In this document: in pieces, positions 51,503 to 60,383 of the stretch
How the letters are laid out: every line of letters starts with the position of its first letter
Position numbering within the stretch: position 1 is the first letter of the stretch
Source: Verrucomicrobiaceae bacterium
Lineage (GTDB): Bacteria; Verrucomicrobiota; Verrucomicrobiia; Verrucomicrobiales; Verrucomicrobiaceae
Direction of reading: 5' to 3'
Assembly: GCA_016795465.1 (NCBI GenBank)
Contig: JAEUHK010000016.1
Coordinates: 35,718 to 99,717 of the forward strand
DNA: 64,000 nucleotides
Position numbers and translations under genes: made by a program
The notes under the pieces: model-generated
Databases searched by the model: none
What the model was told of the DNA's origin: nothing
Seen by the model: the letters and a program-made list of their open reading frames with translations, nothing else

Positions 51503-51842
51503 ATCTCGCACTCGTTCCATTCCACGGCCTGCCGAGCATGGGATGAAAGTGGCCGTTTTCATACTGATGGTAGCCAGCCTGGTAGCCATCACGAAATGCC
51601 TGCTCGGTGGCAGGCGTATAGAGATGGCTGTGGCGCGTGTGATCGAAACTGCGGCGGCCTCCGACATCATACCAGCCTTGGGTGACGCCTCGATTGTAGG
51701 CATTTTGGTTCACCTGCTCCTGTGAGCTGAGCAAAAGAGCCTCCGGATGCTGCCGGGCATATTCCGGATGAATCGGCGGTTCATTCAGCGGCGCACAATG
51801 AGAGAGCAGCAGGGCGGGCAGGGGCATGCAGAGTCGGTTCAT
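51501..51842 (-). CDS. Small putative lipoprotein
   Basis: The ATG at 51842 gives 113 residues starting MNRLCMPLPALLLSHCAPLNEPP, where LLSHC is a lipobox with Cys16 as the lipidation site. The rest contains NRGVTQGWYDVGGRRSFDHTR and FRDGYQAGYHQYENGHFHP, a Tyr/Gly/His-rich pattern that looks like a short imperfect repeat (GxxxGxYDxG). It is probably a small envelope lipoprotein of unknown function. It starts 25 bp after the stop of the deacetylase gene. Confidence 0.7.
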   Translation of the reverse strand: MNRLCMPLPALLLSHCAPLNEPPIHPEYARQHPEALLLSSQEQVNQNAYNRGVTQGWYDVGGRRSFDHTRHSHLYTPATEQAFRDGYQAGYHQYENGHFHPMLGRPWNGTSAR

Positions 51843-51867
51843 GGCGAGCAGCATGAAGTTGTTGGTG

Positions 51868-52809
51868 TCACGGTGTGCGGATCAATTCCCCAACATGTGC
51901 TGTCACAGCACTTGCGAGTCCTTGGATGTTGTAGCCGCCTTCGAGGACGGAGATGAGGCGGGCATCGCAGTGGGCCTTCGCGGCTTCGAGGAGGTGGCGG
52001 GTGAGCAGGACGAAGTCGTCATCGGTGAGGCGAAACTGGCCGAGCGGGTCGTCGATGCGTGAGTCGAAGCCGGCGGAGATGAAGATGACATCCGGCTTGA
52101 AGCGGTCGAGAGCGGGCAGGATGCGGTCGGTGAAGGCCGCACCGATGCTGCTCATGCCGGTGCGGGCAGGGAAGGGGAGATTGAGCGTGCAGCCCTTGCC
52201 CTTGCCGGAGCCGGTTTCCTCCGCGTGGCCGGTGAAGGGATACAGCGGGCTCTGGTGCGTGCTGACGAAGAGCACGCTGCCGTCCTCATAAAAGATGTCC
52301 TGTGTGCCATTCCCATGATGCACGTCCCAGTCGATGATCGCGGCCTTTTGAGCGCCGTGCACCTTTTGCGCATGCCGCGCGGCGATGGCGATGTTGTTGA
52401 ACAAACAGAAGCCCATGCCCTGCGCAGGCCGCGCATGATGTCCGGGCGGGCGCACGGCGCAGAAGGCGTTTGAGGCCTTGCCGGTGAAAACAGCATCGAC
52501 GGCATTCAAAACACCGCCCACAGCCTGCACGGCCACATCGTAAGACCTCGCGCAGATGGAGGTGTCGCCCGTGCTGAGATCATCGAGGCCGGATTCGACA
52601 TCATCCTTCGCGGTTTCGATGTATTTTCGAGTGTGGCAAAGCGCGAGCTCATCGAGGCTGGCGGCACGTGGAGACACTCGAAGGGCTCTTTCGACATGGC
52701 CGGCATCGGTGAGGGCCTTCGTGATGGCCACATGACGCTGGATGCTCTCCGGATGGCCGGGGCCGGTGTCGTGCTGCTGGTAGATGGGATCGAGAAGAAG
52801 CGCGGTCAT
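51868..52809 (-). CDS. Histone-deacetylase-family zinc enzyme
   Basis: The 313-residue protein belongs to the arginase/deacetylase superfamily, class II-like or acetylpolyamine amidohydrolase-like. RPPGHH is at residues 120-125; the zinc ligands are Asp162 and His164 in WDVHHGNGT and Asp249 in SAGFDS. The active-site-lid motif ends with EGGYN. It removes acetyl groups from lysines, polyamines or similar amides in the cytoplasm; the substrate cannot be read. The gene is in a leftward run with an esterase 26 bp upstream. Confidence 0.93.
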   Translation of the reverse strand: MTALLLDPIYQQHDTGPGHPESIQRHVAITKALTDAGHVERALRVSPRAASLDELALCHTRKYIETAKDDVESGLDDLSTGDTSICARSYDVAVQAVGGVLNAVDAVFTGKASNAFCAVRPPGHHARPAQGMGFCLFNNIAIAARHAQKVHGAQKAAIIDWDVHHGNGTQDIFYEDGSVLFVSTHQSPLYPFTGHAEETGSGKGKGCTLNLPFPARTGMSSIGAAFTDRILPALDRFKPDVIFISAGFDSRIDDPLGQFRLTDDDFVLLTRHLLEAAKAHCDARLISVLEGGYNIQGLASAVTAHVGELIRTP

Positions 52810-52835
52810 GGCTCACGAATGCCACGAAGTGCCCT

Positions 52836-53660
52836 TCAGCGCAAAAAGTCCGCGACGAGCCGCAGGTGCTCCGCGTCGTAAAATTCATCGCCACCGTGCT
52901 TCGAGCCCGGAAGCGTGATCAAGCTCACTTTACCCAGATAAGCCTTCGCGAACTCCGCAGACTGCGCAGGCGGCATCTGCGGATCAGCATCGCCATGCAG
53001 GAGCAGCAGCGGTGGATCTTGCTTGTCGAGATGCGCCACGGGGCTGGCGAGCTTGGCGAGGTCAGGCACCTTCTCCGGCACATCGCCCAAAAGAAGCTTC
53101 AGGGCCGGAATACGCACCGTGAGGCCGAATTCGGTGCTTTGGCCGAGGATCGACTGAAGGTTCGAGGCTCCGTAAAAGCTCACGATGGCACTCACAGCAC
53201 TGCTTTGATCCAAATGATCACCCACGCGGCCTTCGAGTTCGCGATGACCATTCGTCACGCCGACCAGAGCAGCAAGGTGACCGCCTGCTGAGGAGCCAAT
53301 GATGGCGATCTTTTCGGTGTTGAGGCCAAACGATGATGCTTTCGCGCGGAGGAAGCGGATGGCGGCTTTGATGTCGTGAACCTGCGCCGGGAAGCGTGCC
53401 TGCGTCGAGAGCCGGTAGTCCACGCTCGCGAGGGCAAAGCCATGATCGAGCAGTCCGGCGATGGGCACATCACTCTTCGATCCTGCACGCCACGCGCCGC
53501 CGTGCACATACACGATGAGCGGTGCCTGCTTCACGCCGGACGGCGTGTGCAGATCGAGCAGCAAGGCGGCTTCACCCACACGAGCATACTCGATGTCCGT
53601 CTGCGTGTCCGCCTGAGCGAAAACCGTTGCCAGCAGGAGAAGGGCGAGCGTGAGGCGCAT
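52836..53660 (-). CDS. Secreted alpha/beta-hydrolase (esterase/lipase-like)
   Basis: The 274-residue protein has a signal peptide (MRLTLALLLLATVFAQA). The nucleophile elbow is GSSAGGH, with the catalytic serine in the GxSxG-like motif, and the oxyanion-hole region IVYVHGGAWRAG matches HSL-type esterases. The late HGDADPQMPPAQS holds the probable catalytic aspartate and GSKHGGDEFYD the histidine. It should hydrolyse carboxyl esters in the periplasm or outside. The start lies 9 bp after the stop of the coiled-coil TolR-like gene, so it is probably part of that operon, although its role with it is unclear. Confidence 0.9.
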   Translation of the reverse strand: MRLTLALLLLATVFAQADTQTDIEYARVGEAALLLDLHTPSGVKQAPLIVYVHGGAWRAGSKSDVPIAGLLDHGFALASVDYRLSTQARFPAQVHDIKAAIRFLRAKASSFGLNTEKIAIIGSSAGGHLAALVGVTNGHRELEGRVGDHLDQSSAVSAIVSFYGASNLQSILGQSTEFGLTVRIPALKLLLGDVPEKVPDLAKLASPVAHLDKQDPPLLLLHGDADPQMPPAQSAEFAKAYLGKVSLITLPGSKHGGDEFYDAEHLRLVADFLR

Positions 53661-53669
53661 GCGACGGGA

Positions 53670-55232
53670 TCAATCGAGCGTCTTCTTCGGTGGGGCGATG
53701 CCCACCGGCGCAGTGCCACCGGGACGCGGACGTGCCGTGCCAGCAGGCGCGAGGCGCTGAATCTCGTAAGCGGTGAGGTTCACGGTGATGTCGAGCTTCG
53801 CGAGGAAGTCCCAAGTGGCAGCCACTCCGACTTCATCGGCCACTTTGCGGGCCTCCAGATACGCATCGAAGGCATCCGGCATCACCTGGAAGAGCACGAC
53901 GCCATTCGGATCAGCCTTCACATCACGCAGCAGGCGGATGTAGGCGGAGTTCGGCTGCTTCAGCGCCTCGACGGTTTCTCCACCACCGCCTTTGGGCTTC
54001 AAAGCAAGCCGTGTGTAGGCGAGTGTGGGCTGTGGATCGACCTCGAAGGTGTAGGAGCCGGTGAGCAGCGGATTCGTGGCCGCCCGCTGGAGCAGCGCGG
54101 CGATGCGTGCACCGTCGTAGATCGTGCGGGCTTTGCTCGCATCCTCGATGCCTTTCATCTTCGCGAGGTCCTTCACAAAATAGTCGAGCACATCCTTCGG
54201 GTTCGCCTTCACCTCGGTTGTTTTGGCCCCCCACGCGAAGGTGACCTTTCCGCCGGAGGCGGTGGCCTTGATGATGGGCGTGGCGGGATCACGCGAGGGA
54301 TCGAGGGCGACCCATTCGGCCATGCTGCCCTTCGTGGCGGCGACGATGGCATCCGCGGTGACAACCATATTGGCACCGGCCGAGCCTCCCTTGGTCTTCA
54401 TCGAGATGTCGGCGATGGCTTCGAGGATCTGCTTGGTGGGTGTGATGCCCGCAGTGGCGAGCGCTTTGTAAGCCTCCGCCACCTGTTCGATCTGCATGCG
54501 GTTCACCAGCGGGGCGATTTCCGGCCAAGCCTTCGTGGCGAGAGGGCCGAGGATCTTTTCCACCAGCTTCGCAAAGGGCGCGTATTCGACACGCTGGTAT
54601 TCGAGCTGTGATTTCACCTTCTCGATGCCGTCGATGATCGGCTGCACAAACTTCGGCTGGTTAAAGCTGAGCACGCCCTGCTTCGCCACGAGCACGCGGG
54701 TCTCGTTCGGCTTTTCGGGATACGGGCGCGGATTCGGCAGGCGGACGTATTTGGAGGGCGGGGGCTGGTAGATGGGCGTTTGATCGAGCAGTGCCTTCAG
54801 GCGCTCGACCTCGGCGAGGAGTTTTTCGGACGCTGCCTTCTGCTCTTCACGTTCCTTTTTGCGGGCTTCGAGCTGCTTTTTGTATTCGTCGAGGTCCATC
54901 GACTTGGCCTTCGCGGCGAGATCGGATGTGTCGATCGTCTTGAGGTCTTCGACGATCTTTTTGAGCTGGGTCTCGATCTTCAATTTCTCTTCGTCGAGCT
55001 TCTTCGGATCGGCGACAGGCGGCGGGAGCGCATCGACCTTGTCCTTCATCTGCTTGTGTTCCTCCTCGGTGACCGGGGGGAGGTCGGAGAGGATCTTCTG
55101 AACGACGCGGGCGGTGTTCAGCGCCATGACGACGAAGACGATCATGAGCACGCCGACGACATTCGTCACGGCATCCATGAGGGAGTCGAGATTCAGTTCG
55201 GAACCGCCGGAGCTGGAGCTTTTTTTGGCCAT
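53670..55232 (-). CDS. TolR/ExbD-like membrane protein with coiled coil, 520 residues
   Basis: The N-terminus has one hydrophobic segment (LMDAVTNVVGVLMIVFVVMAL, residues about 18-38) with a conserved aspartate before it, as in TolR/ExbD/MotB. Residues about 45-150 are lysine/glutamate-rich coiled coil. The rest is a large periplasmic domain without a known fold, ending in a proline/arginine-rich tail. It is the third gene of a TolQ-TolR-TolR set and lies 15 bp after the 318-residue partner. It probably forms, with the 487-residue channel protein, an ion-driven motor or energiser of unknown output. An OmpA domain is not seen. Confidence 0.8.
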   Translation of the reverse strand: MAKKSSSSGGSELNLDSLMDAVTNVVGVLMIVFVVMALNTARVVQKILSDLPPVTEEEHKQMKDKVDALPPPVADPKKLDEEKLKIETQLKKIVEDLKTIDTSDLAAKAKSMDLDEYKKQLEARKKEREEQKAASEKLLAEVERLKALLDQTPIYQPPPSKYVRLPNPRPYPEKPNETRVLVAKQGVLSFNQPKFVQPIIDGIEKVKSQLEYQRVEYAPFAKLVEKILGPLATKAWPEIAPLVNRMQIEQVAEAYKALATAGITPTKQILEAIADISMKTKGGSAGANMVVTADAIVAATKGSMAEWVALDPSRDPATPIIKATASGGKVTFAWGAKTTEVKANPKDVLDYFVKDLAKMKGIEDASKARTIYDGARIAALLQRAATNPLLTGSYTFEVDPQPTLAYTRLALKPKGGGGETVEALKQPNSAYIRLLRDVKADPNGVVLFQVMPDAFDAYLEARKVADEVGVAATWDFLAKLDITVNLTAYEIQRLAPAGTARPRPGGTAPVGIAPPKKTLD

Positions 55233-55247
55233 GGGTGCGGGGTTACG

Positions 55248-56204
55248 TCATTTCTTGGGCGTTTCGGCCTTCTTGGGCTCGGCGGCTTTTTTCTTCGCGT
55301 CTGCCTTGGGAGGTGCGGCGGGAGCTGGGGCGGCCTTCAAAGCGTCAGCGGGAGGCGCGGAGATCTTGCCACGGTATTTGTCGAAGGTTTTGAGATCGAG
55401 CACGCCGCGTCCGGGGATGGGCAGCTTGCCGATGCGGACCTTGTAATCGTTGTCGGCACGTCCGGCGCCGTTGTTGAAGGCTCCCTGGCCGTCGTCACGA
55501 ACGAGGAAGAGCACGAGAGCCTTTGGAAGCTTGGCCACCTCGGTCAGGAAATGGTTGTAGGCCACATCGCCGATGATGGTCTCGGCATTGGCAGGAAGGC
55601 GGTAGTCGTCCGCGCCCCAGGCACCGAGGATTTTCAAAGCGCCGCCGGATGCCTCGACGAAGAAAACCTTCGTGTCCTCCGCCATGCCGCCGCCGGAGGG
55701 CTGCACGACGACCGGCGGGATCTTCTTGTCCTCGGGCACCTGGCGTTCTTTGAGCTCGGCCATGAGCTTCGCGATCTCGGTCTTCGATTCTGCCTGCTGC
55801 TTCTTGAGGCCTTCCAGCTCGAGAAGGAGGTCATCGAGCTCCTTCTGCATCTGCTGGGAGAGCTTCAGGTTCGTCTCTTGGATTTCCTTCGAGGTATCGA
55901 GAAGCTTGCGGAGCTTCACAAAGCGCTGCTGGCGTTCCTCCATCTGCTTTTTGACCTCTTCGAGCACGGCGATCTTCTCCTTCAGGGCGACGTCGAGCTT
56001 CTCACGCTCGGCGATGTCCTTCTTCATCTGGATGTAATCCTGCGCCCGCTTGATCTCCTCCGCGCTGCGGCCCTCCGCCTTGCCCACCTGGGCCATGACG
56101 AGCACGACGATCATGAGCACCAGCGCCCCGATGAGGCAGGCTAGGATGCTCAGGAAGGGAAAGAGGGAGACTTCTCCACCTTCAGATGAACGGCGTTTGG
56201 CCAT
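55248..56204 (-). CDS. TolR/ExbD-like membrane protein with coiled coil, 318 residues
   Basis: The N-terminal segment SLFPFLSILACLIGALVLM (residues about 13-31) is a single membrane helix like that of TolR/ExbD, though the usual aspartate is not clearly placed. A long coiled coil (residues about 55-150) precedes a globular domain of about 110 residues with LGAWGADDYRLP. The tail is lysine/alanine/proline-rich (KAAPAPAAPPKAD). It is the second gene of the set, 27 bp after the TolQ-like gene. A role as channel partner is inferred from position and topology. Confidence 0.8.
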   Translation of the reverse strand: MAKRRSSEGGEVSLFPFLSILACLIGALVLMIVVLVMAQVGKAEGRSAEEIKRAQDYIQMKKDIAEREKLDVALKEKIAVLEEVKKQMEERQQRFVKLRKLLDTSKEIQETNLKLSQQMQKELDDLLLELEGLKKQQAESKTEIAKLMAELKERQVPEDKKIPPVVVQPSGGGMAEDTKVFFVEASGGALKILGAWGADDYRLPANAETIIGDVAYNHFLTEVAKLPKALVLFLVRDDGQGAFNNGAGRADNDYKVRIGKLPIPGRGVLDLKTFDKYRGKISAPPADALKAAPAPAAPPKADAKKKAAEPKKAETPKK

Positions 56205-56231
56205 GAGGTGCGGAAGAGGGGGCTAAAGGAC

Positions 56232-57665
56232 TCAGCTGAACCAGCCTTTTTTCTTCACCTGGTGGATGATGACCTGCTTCTCGCCGAGCTGGGCGAGGAC
56301 GTTGTTGAGGCTCTGGATGCCGGAGGCCATGGCACGCATGTACTCGCCTGTCTTCTCGACGCTCTCGGCGACGGATTTGGTCATCTGCTCCCGCATGACA
56401 TTGAGCGCGGTGGCAAACTCGCGATCAACCCGCTCCTGGTGGGCCCAGGCACGTTTGTCGAGGTTCTGCGCCTGCTCGGCGATCTTCGCAGAGAGGGTGT
56501 TCAGATCGACGAGGAACTCCTTCTGGGCATTGGCCACGGCTTTGACGAGCGTGTCCATCATGCCGCCCGTGTCGCCGCCGGCGATGCCACCGCCATCGTT
56601 GAGGCGCGGGAGGAGCACCTCGTTGCAGTAGGCATCGATGTTGTTGAGGTTGTCGTCCTCCGCCTTGGCGAGGGCGTTCATCGGGAAGTTCAGGAACATG
56701 GCGAGCACGAGGCCGAGCAGCGTCGTGTCGAAGGCGGTGCCGAGGCCGCTGGTCACCTGTCCGAAGGATTTCATGACCTTGTCCATGTTGGTCATGTCCG
56801 AGAGGTCGATGCTGCCGATGGCCACGGAGAGACCGAGCACGGTGCCGATGAAGCCGAGGATCGGGATGGCCCACAGGAAGACCTTCACGAGCGAGTAGCT
56901 GCCGCCGATGCGGGCGCTGTCGATCCCGCTTTGGGCACTCATCATGCCGGAGACCTCGCCGTTGTTCTGGCGCACCTCGAAGAGCTCCAGGCCCTTGCGG
57001 ATGCGGTTCACCATGAGGCTGTCACGCAGGCGGCCAGGCAGGGCGTAGAGGTGGTCGATGAAGCTGGCGACATTATCACGCGTGATGTCCTGGCCGAACT
57101 CGGCGGGAAGCACGTCGAGATACATCGCGGCTCTTTGATGATTCAGCTTCTGCCACTTCAGGTAGAGGGCGGCCACGGCCCAGAAGAAGAAGAAGGTCTC
57201 CGTGTAGTTCACCCAGGTGCGCTCGTAGAAGAGGTCGTGGATGTAATCCATCGTGTTCTGCGGGTTCGTGCCGTAGGCACCGACGCCGAAGGGGAAGAGC
57301 ACGCCATACCAGGTGAGCGTTGCGACTGCGCCGATGCCGAGAGCGAGCCACGGGTTCGGATTGGCGGGGTCGGTCTCCTCCCAGCCGCCGCGGGAGTTGC
57401 GATGCTGCTCAAAGGAAAACTCCTGGCCAGGGGCCGATTGGGCGGCTTCAGGTGCCTCGGGACTGCTGGGGGCGGTCATGCCATCCGGGCTCGGCAGGCC
57501 GCTGGGGGCCGGGAGGCCGCTCGGCGGAGGAAGCCCGCCACCGGTCGCGGCCGGATCACTGGGGATGTGGAGCTTCGAATTGCAGCCGGGGCAGCGGACG
57601 ATCTTGCCGGCCATTTCCGGCTCGACCTTGAGCTGCATTTCACAAGAGGGGCATTTGAACTTCAC
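56232..57665 (-). CDS. MotA/TolQ/ExbB-family channel protein with N-terminal zinc ribbon
   Basis: The 487-residue protein starts with a zinc-ribbon-like module with two CxxC pairs (FKCPSCEMQL, then VRCPGCNSKL). A proline/glycine linker follows. Two membrane helices lie at about residues 105-130 and 155-175 (TETFFFFWAVAALYLKW), then two more in the TolQ core: VFLWAIPILGFIGTVLGLSVA and LGTAFDTTLLGLVLAMFLNFP. The latter two are the signature of TolQ/ExbB/MotA channels that use proton or sodium flow. The N-terminal ribbon is unusual and is seen in Planctomycetota/Verrucomicrobiota versions. It is the first gene of the leftward cluster; its promoter should be within 57666-57914. Confidence 0.9.
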   Translation of the reverse strand: MKFKCPSCEMQLKVEPEMAGKIVRCPGCNSKLHIPSDPAATGGGLPPPSGLPAPSGLPSPDGMTAPSSPEAPEAAQSAPGQEFSFEQHRNSRGGWEETDPANPNPWLALGIGAVATLTWYGVLFPFGVGAYGTNPQNTMDYIHDLFYERTWVNYTETFFFFWAVAALYLKWQKLNHQRAAMYLDVLPAEFGQDITRDNVASFIDHLYALPGRLRDSLMVNRIRKGLELFEVRQNNGEVSGMMSAQSGIDSARIGGSYSLVKVFLWAIPILGFIGTVLGLSVAIGSIDLSDMTNMDKVMKSFGQVTSGLGTAFDTTLLGLVLAMFLNFPMNALAKAEDDNLNNIDAYCNEVLLPRLNDGGGIAGGDTGGMMDTLVKAVANAQKEFLVDLNTLSAKIAEQAQNLDKRAWAHQERVDREFATALNVMREQMTKSVAESVEKTGEYMRAMASGIQSLNNVLAQLGEKQVIIHQVKKKGWFS

Positions 57666-57914
57666 GGGTGAGATCTCGGGTTTGGGATGTTGAATGACGA
57701 CACAAACAGGCTAGCCGCGAGGCTACGCGTGCGACAAGGCTTTTCTTGGGGCCGATGATGATCCAAAAGGCCTGCGAATTGGGCATTTTGTGATCGTGGG
57801 CGCAAAAAGTGAAGCGCGGCGGGCCCAAGGCCGCCTTGAAGCAACCGATGCCGGAGGGAAGAAGCGGCCGCGGCCTGGAAAAGCAGCTTCACGGCCCTCC
57901 TCTGAAGAGCCGAA

Positions 57915-60377
57915 TCAAAATGCCGCAGCTTCGGGAAGGCGAAACTCCTTCGCCATGATGGGCTTCTTCGCCTTTTCGTCATAGCCAATCGTCATCCAGC
58001 GCACGCCGTCTTTCGCCAAGATCATCACGCGACCGTAGGTTTGATGTCTCGCGAGCACTTTGGGGGCCTCCTTGCTGGTCTCGAAGCGGTCTTTCGGGTC
58101 AGCGAGCAGTGCGCCATCCTCCGTGTTGCGTCCTTCGATGCCGATGATGAAGTCTGGGTAGAAGCCTCGGCCATTCGGCAGCAACACGTTCACCGACCAC
58201 GGCTTGTCGGATGGATTGCGATGCCACCATTTGACGAGCATGTGAGGGTCGTGATCCAGCATCTCGGCAAACTCCTTTTCCCATCCGTTCAGGCCGTCCG
58301 GCATGACCGAATAGAGATTTCGGGGTGAGGTTTGCAGAGGCTCTGGTGAAATGATCTCCGGAGGCAGTTCATCCGCCTCCTGGATTTCCATGTGGGAGGC
58401 CACCGCCTTTTTGATGGCGTCGCTCAACAGCTCGGGGTGAGTCGCGAGGATCACGTTCAGCAGGTGCAGCACACGGGCAGGATCAGAAGCATCGCCCTCC
58501 ATGCCGATATGGTGCATTTCCTCGGCCAGACGCGCACGCAGGAGACGACGCAACTCACGCGGGTCCATGGTTCCATCTTTGCAGAGCACCTTGTTGGCGA
58601 GTTTTGCCGCTTCGTCGGCAGAAAGCTCCGCCTCGAAGTTGAACTCTTGCTGAATGGTGTGCGCGAAGACATCCAAGGTTCGCTTTTCGACGGGCACTTT
58701 CTTCATCATCGCCTCCAGCAGGTCGCGGGTCGAGATGATGAAGTGCCGGGCGCAGTCTTCTTCCGTGATTTCGTTGTCAGCAGGCTCCTGCGACTTGAAT
58801 CGACGCGGCACGTCAGCGCGGATCGGGTAGCGATTGACCTTCGGCTGCCCGGCGACTGCTTTGGGCGCTTTGTGCGGTGCATCGCCGTCATCTGGAGCTG
58901 TGCCGCTGCCAAAGAACCGTCCAAAATCAAAAGTGGTAGGTGGCGTAAACTCTGGCGTGGCGGGTGTCGGCGGGTCTTCACGCAAACCACCGCCTCCAGT
59001 TTCTTCTGTCTCCAGCCCGAAGAACTCAATTTGTCCGCGCTCATCCACCTTGCCCACGCCTTCGAGGCCTTCTCCGAAGCGCAGAGCCACCGTTGCCGTG
59101 CTGGCTTTGGCGTATTCGGTTTGGATCGCATTGATCTTCTGCCCGGCGATGTCGAGACCGGTTTGAGTCTCGGCAGCCGCAAGGAAAACATAGCCGTAGT
59201 TCAACTCATCCGGCAGCGTCTTCGCCTGTGCCCGACCTTGAAGGAGGCGATGCACTCGAAGAATGCGCCCCACAAGCTGGACTCCGAATTCCGCATCACG
59301 GCTCGCCCGCATGGATACGAGCGTAAAGGCACGCGGAGCGTCGAAACCCAGCGCCACCGCCATTTTAAAGATCAGCACCTCCCGGCGCTCATCATTCGCG
59401 AGAGCCAGCAGGTCACTATCCGGCTCCTCCGCCGTGTGAATGGCGATTTGGTCTTCCGTGAAACCCATGCGCAGCAGACGCGCTTTGGTCTTCTCCACAC
59501 TCTTTTCCTCGGAATGAACCTGCACCAGCAGCAAAGGCACCAGCGGCACTTTCATGTCTGCCAGCGTGCGTTTCAGTTGGCGGTGGGCGGCCACGCCATC
59601 CTTCAAAGCGGTGCCCTCCAGATCGACGAGAGCCTTTTGCTCTTCCGCCACAAAGTAAGCGGCACACTTCACGCCCTTTTTGATCAGCCCGGCCTCCACC
59701 GCGTCCTGACGGCTCACGCGGATGCGATGCAGCTCAGCAATGCCCATCGCCTTTTCAAAAGCCTTCACATCGGAGTCATCCGGCGTTGCCGTGATCAGCA
59801 CGGTGTATTCCGGCTGCAGCACCTCTTTGAAGAACTTCGCTGCCTGCGTGCCCTCGCCAAAGCCGTGATGAGCCTCATCCACCACCACGCCAATGCGGAA
59901 TCCCTGCGTGCGTAGCTGCTCCACGAGTGAATCAATCGAGGGGTTAGACTCGCCCTCTTTGCGGACGTTGCGCTTGTCCTTCACCCGCGTGGCCACCGTC
60001 TGCCACGTCGTCACAAAGACATCCCCCTGACGGCTCATGTCCGTTGCACGGTCATCCGCCAACTCCCTCAGGCGCAGTCCGTGGAACTGCTCGCGGAGAA
60101 AGGCCGCCGTCTGTCCCACCACGCCTTTGAACGGGGCGAACCAAAACCACACCACGCGCTCCTCATGGCTGAACTTCTCCACCATGGTGCCCGCAATCAG
60201 AGTCTTTCCCGAACCGGTCGGTGCTTCGATCAGCAGGTAGCCGTTGTGGTTGATCGCCACGGCACGGCCCGCGGCGTTGCTGCCGGAGGCATCCAGCAGC
60301 TCACGCGCCGCACGAAACAAGTCCACGCCGCTGTCCACGGCCAGCGTTTGGAATCGTCTCAGTGTTTTCGTGCTCAT
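57915..60377 (-). CDS. Type III restriction-like helicase/nuclease (Res)
   Basis: This 820-residue protein is an SF2 helicase-nuclease. Motif I is EAPTGSGKT (residues 51-59), motif II is DEAH (167-170), and later helicase motifs include LVSMRASRDAEFGVQLVGR. Near the C-terminus, YPDFIIG with Asp742 and ADPK with Asp760 and Lys762 form a PD-(D/E)xK-like nuclease site. Type III Res proteins cut DNA a fixed distance from unmethylated sites after translocation. It is short for the family (often 850-1,000). It begins 6 bp after the methyltransferase gene, so the two form one operon. A separate phage-defence role is possible. Confidence 0.88.
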   Translation of the reverse strand: MSTKTLRRFQTLAVDSGVDLFRAARELLDASGSNAAGRAVAINHNGYLLIEAPTGSGKTLIAGTMVEKFSHEERVVWFWFAPFKGVVGQTAAFLREQFHGLRLRELADDRATDMSRQGDVFVTTWQTVATRVKDKRNVRKEGESNPSIDSLVEQLRTQGFRIGVVVDEAHHGFGEGTQAAKFFKEVLQPEYTVLITATPDDSDVKAFEKAMGIAELHRIRVSRQDAVEAGLIKKGVKCAAYFVAEEQKALVDLEGTALKDGVAAHRQLKRTLADMKVPLVPLLLVQVHSEEKSVEKTKARLLRMGFTEDQIAIHTAEEPDSDLLALANDERREVLIFKMAVALGFDAPRAFTLVSMRASRDAEFGVQLVGRILRVHRLLQGRAQAKTLPDELNYGYVFLAAAETQTGLDIAGQKINAIQTEYAKASTATVALRFGEGLEGVGKVDERGQIEFFGLETEETGGGGLREDPPTPATPEFTPPTTFDFGRFFGSGTAPDDGDAPHKAPKAVAGQPKVNRYPIRADVPRRFKSQEPADNEITEEDCARHFIISTRDLLEAMMKKVPVEKRTLDVFAHTIQQEFNFEAELSADEAAKLANKVLCKDGTMDPRELRRLLRARLAEEMHHIGMEGDASDPARVLHLLNVILATHPELLSDAIKKAVASHMEIQEADELPPEIISPEPLQTSPRNLYSVMPDGLNGWEKEFAEMLDHDPHMLVKWWHRNPSDKPWSVNVLLPNGRGFYPDFIIGIEGRNTEDGALLADPKDRFETSKEAPKVLARHQTYGRVMILAKDGVRWMTIGYDEKAKKPIMAKEFRLPEAAAF

Positions 60378-60383
60378 GAATGG

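Noticed and set aside
58392..59915. Rightward open frame of 507 codons opposite the Res gene
   Set aside because: Antisense to the helicase with clear motifs; no domain.
53670..60377. Zorya-like defence system formed by the TolQ/TolR genes and the adjacent helicase
   Set aside because: The MotB-like proteins lack an OmpA domain, the helicase belongs to its own mod-res operon with a methyltransferase, and the channel genes are in a different transcription unit with a promoter gap of 249 bp.
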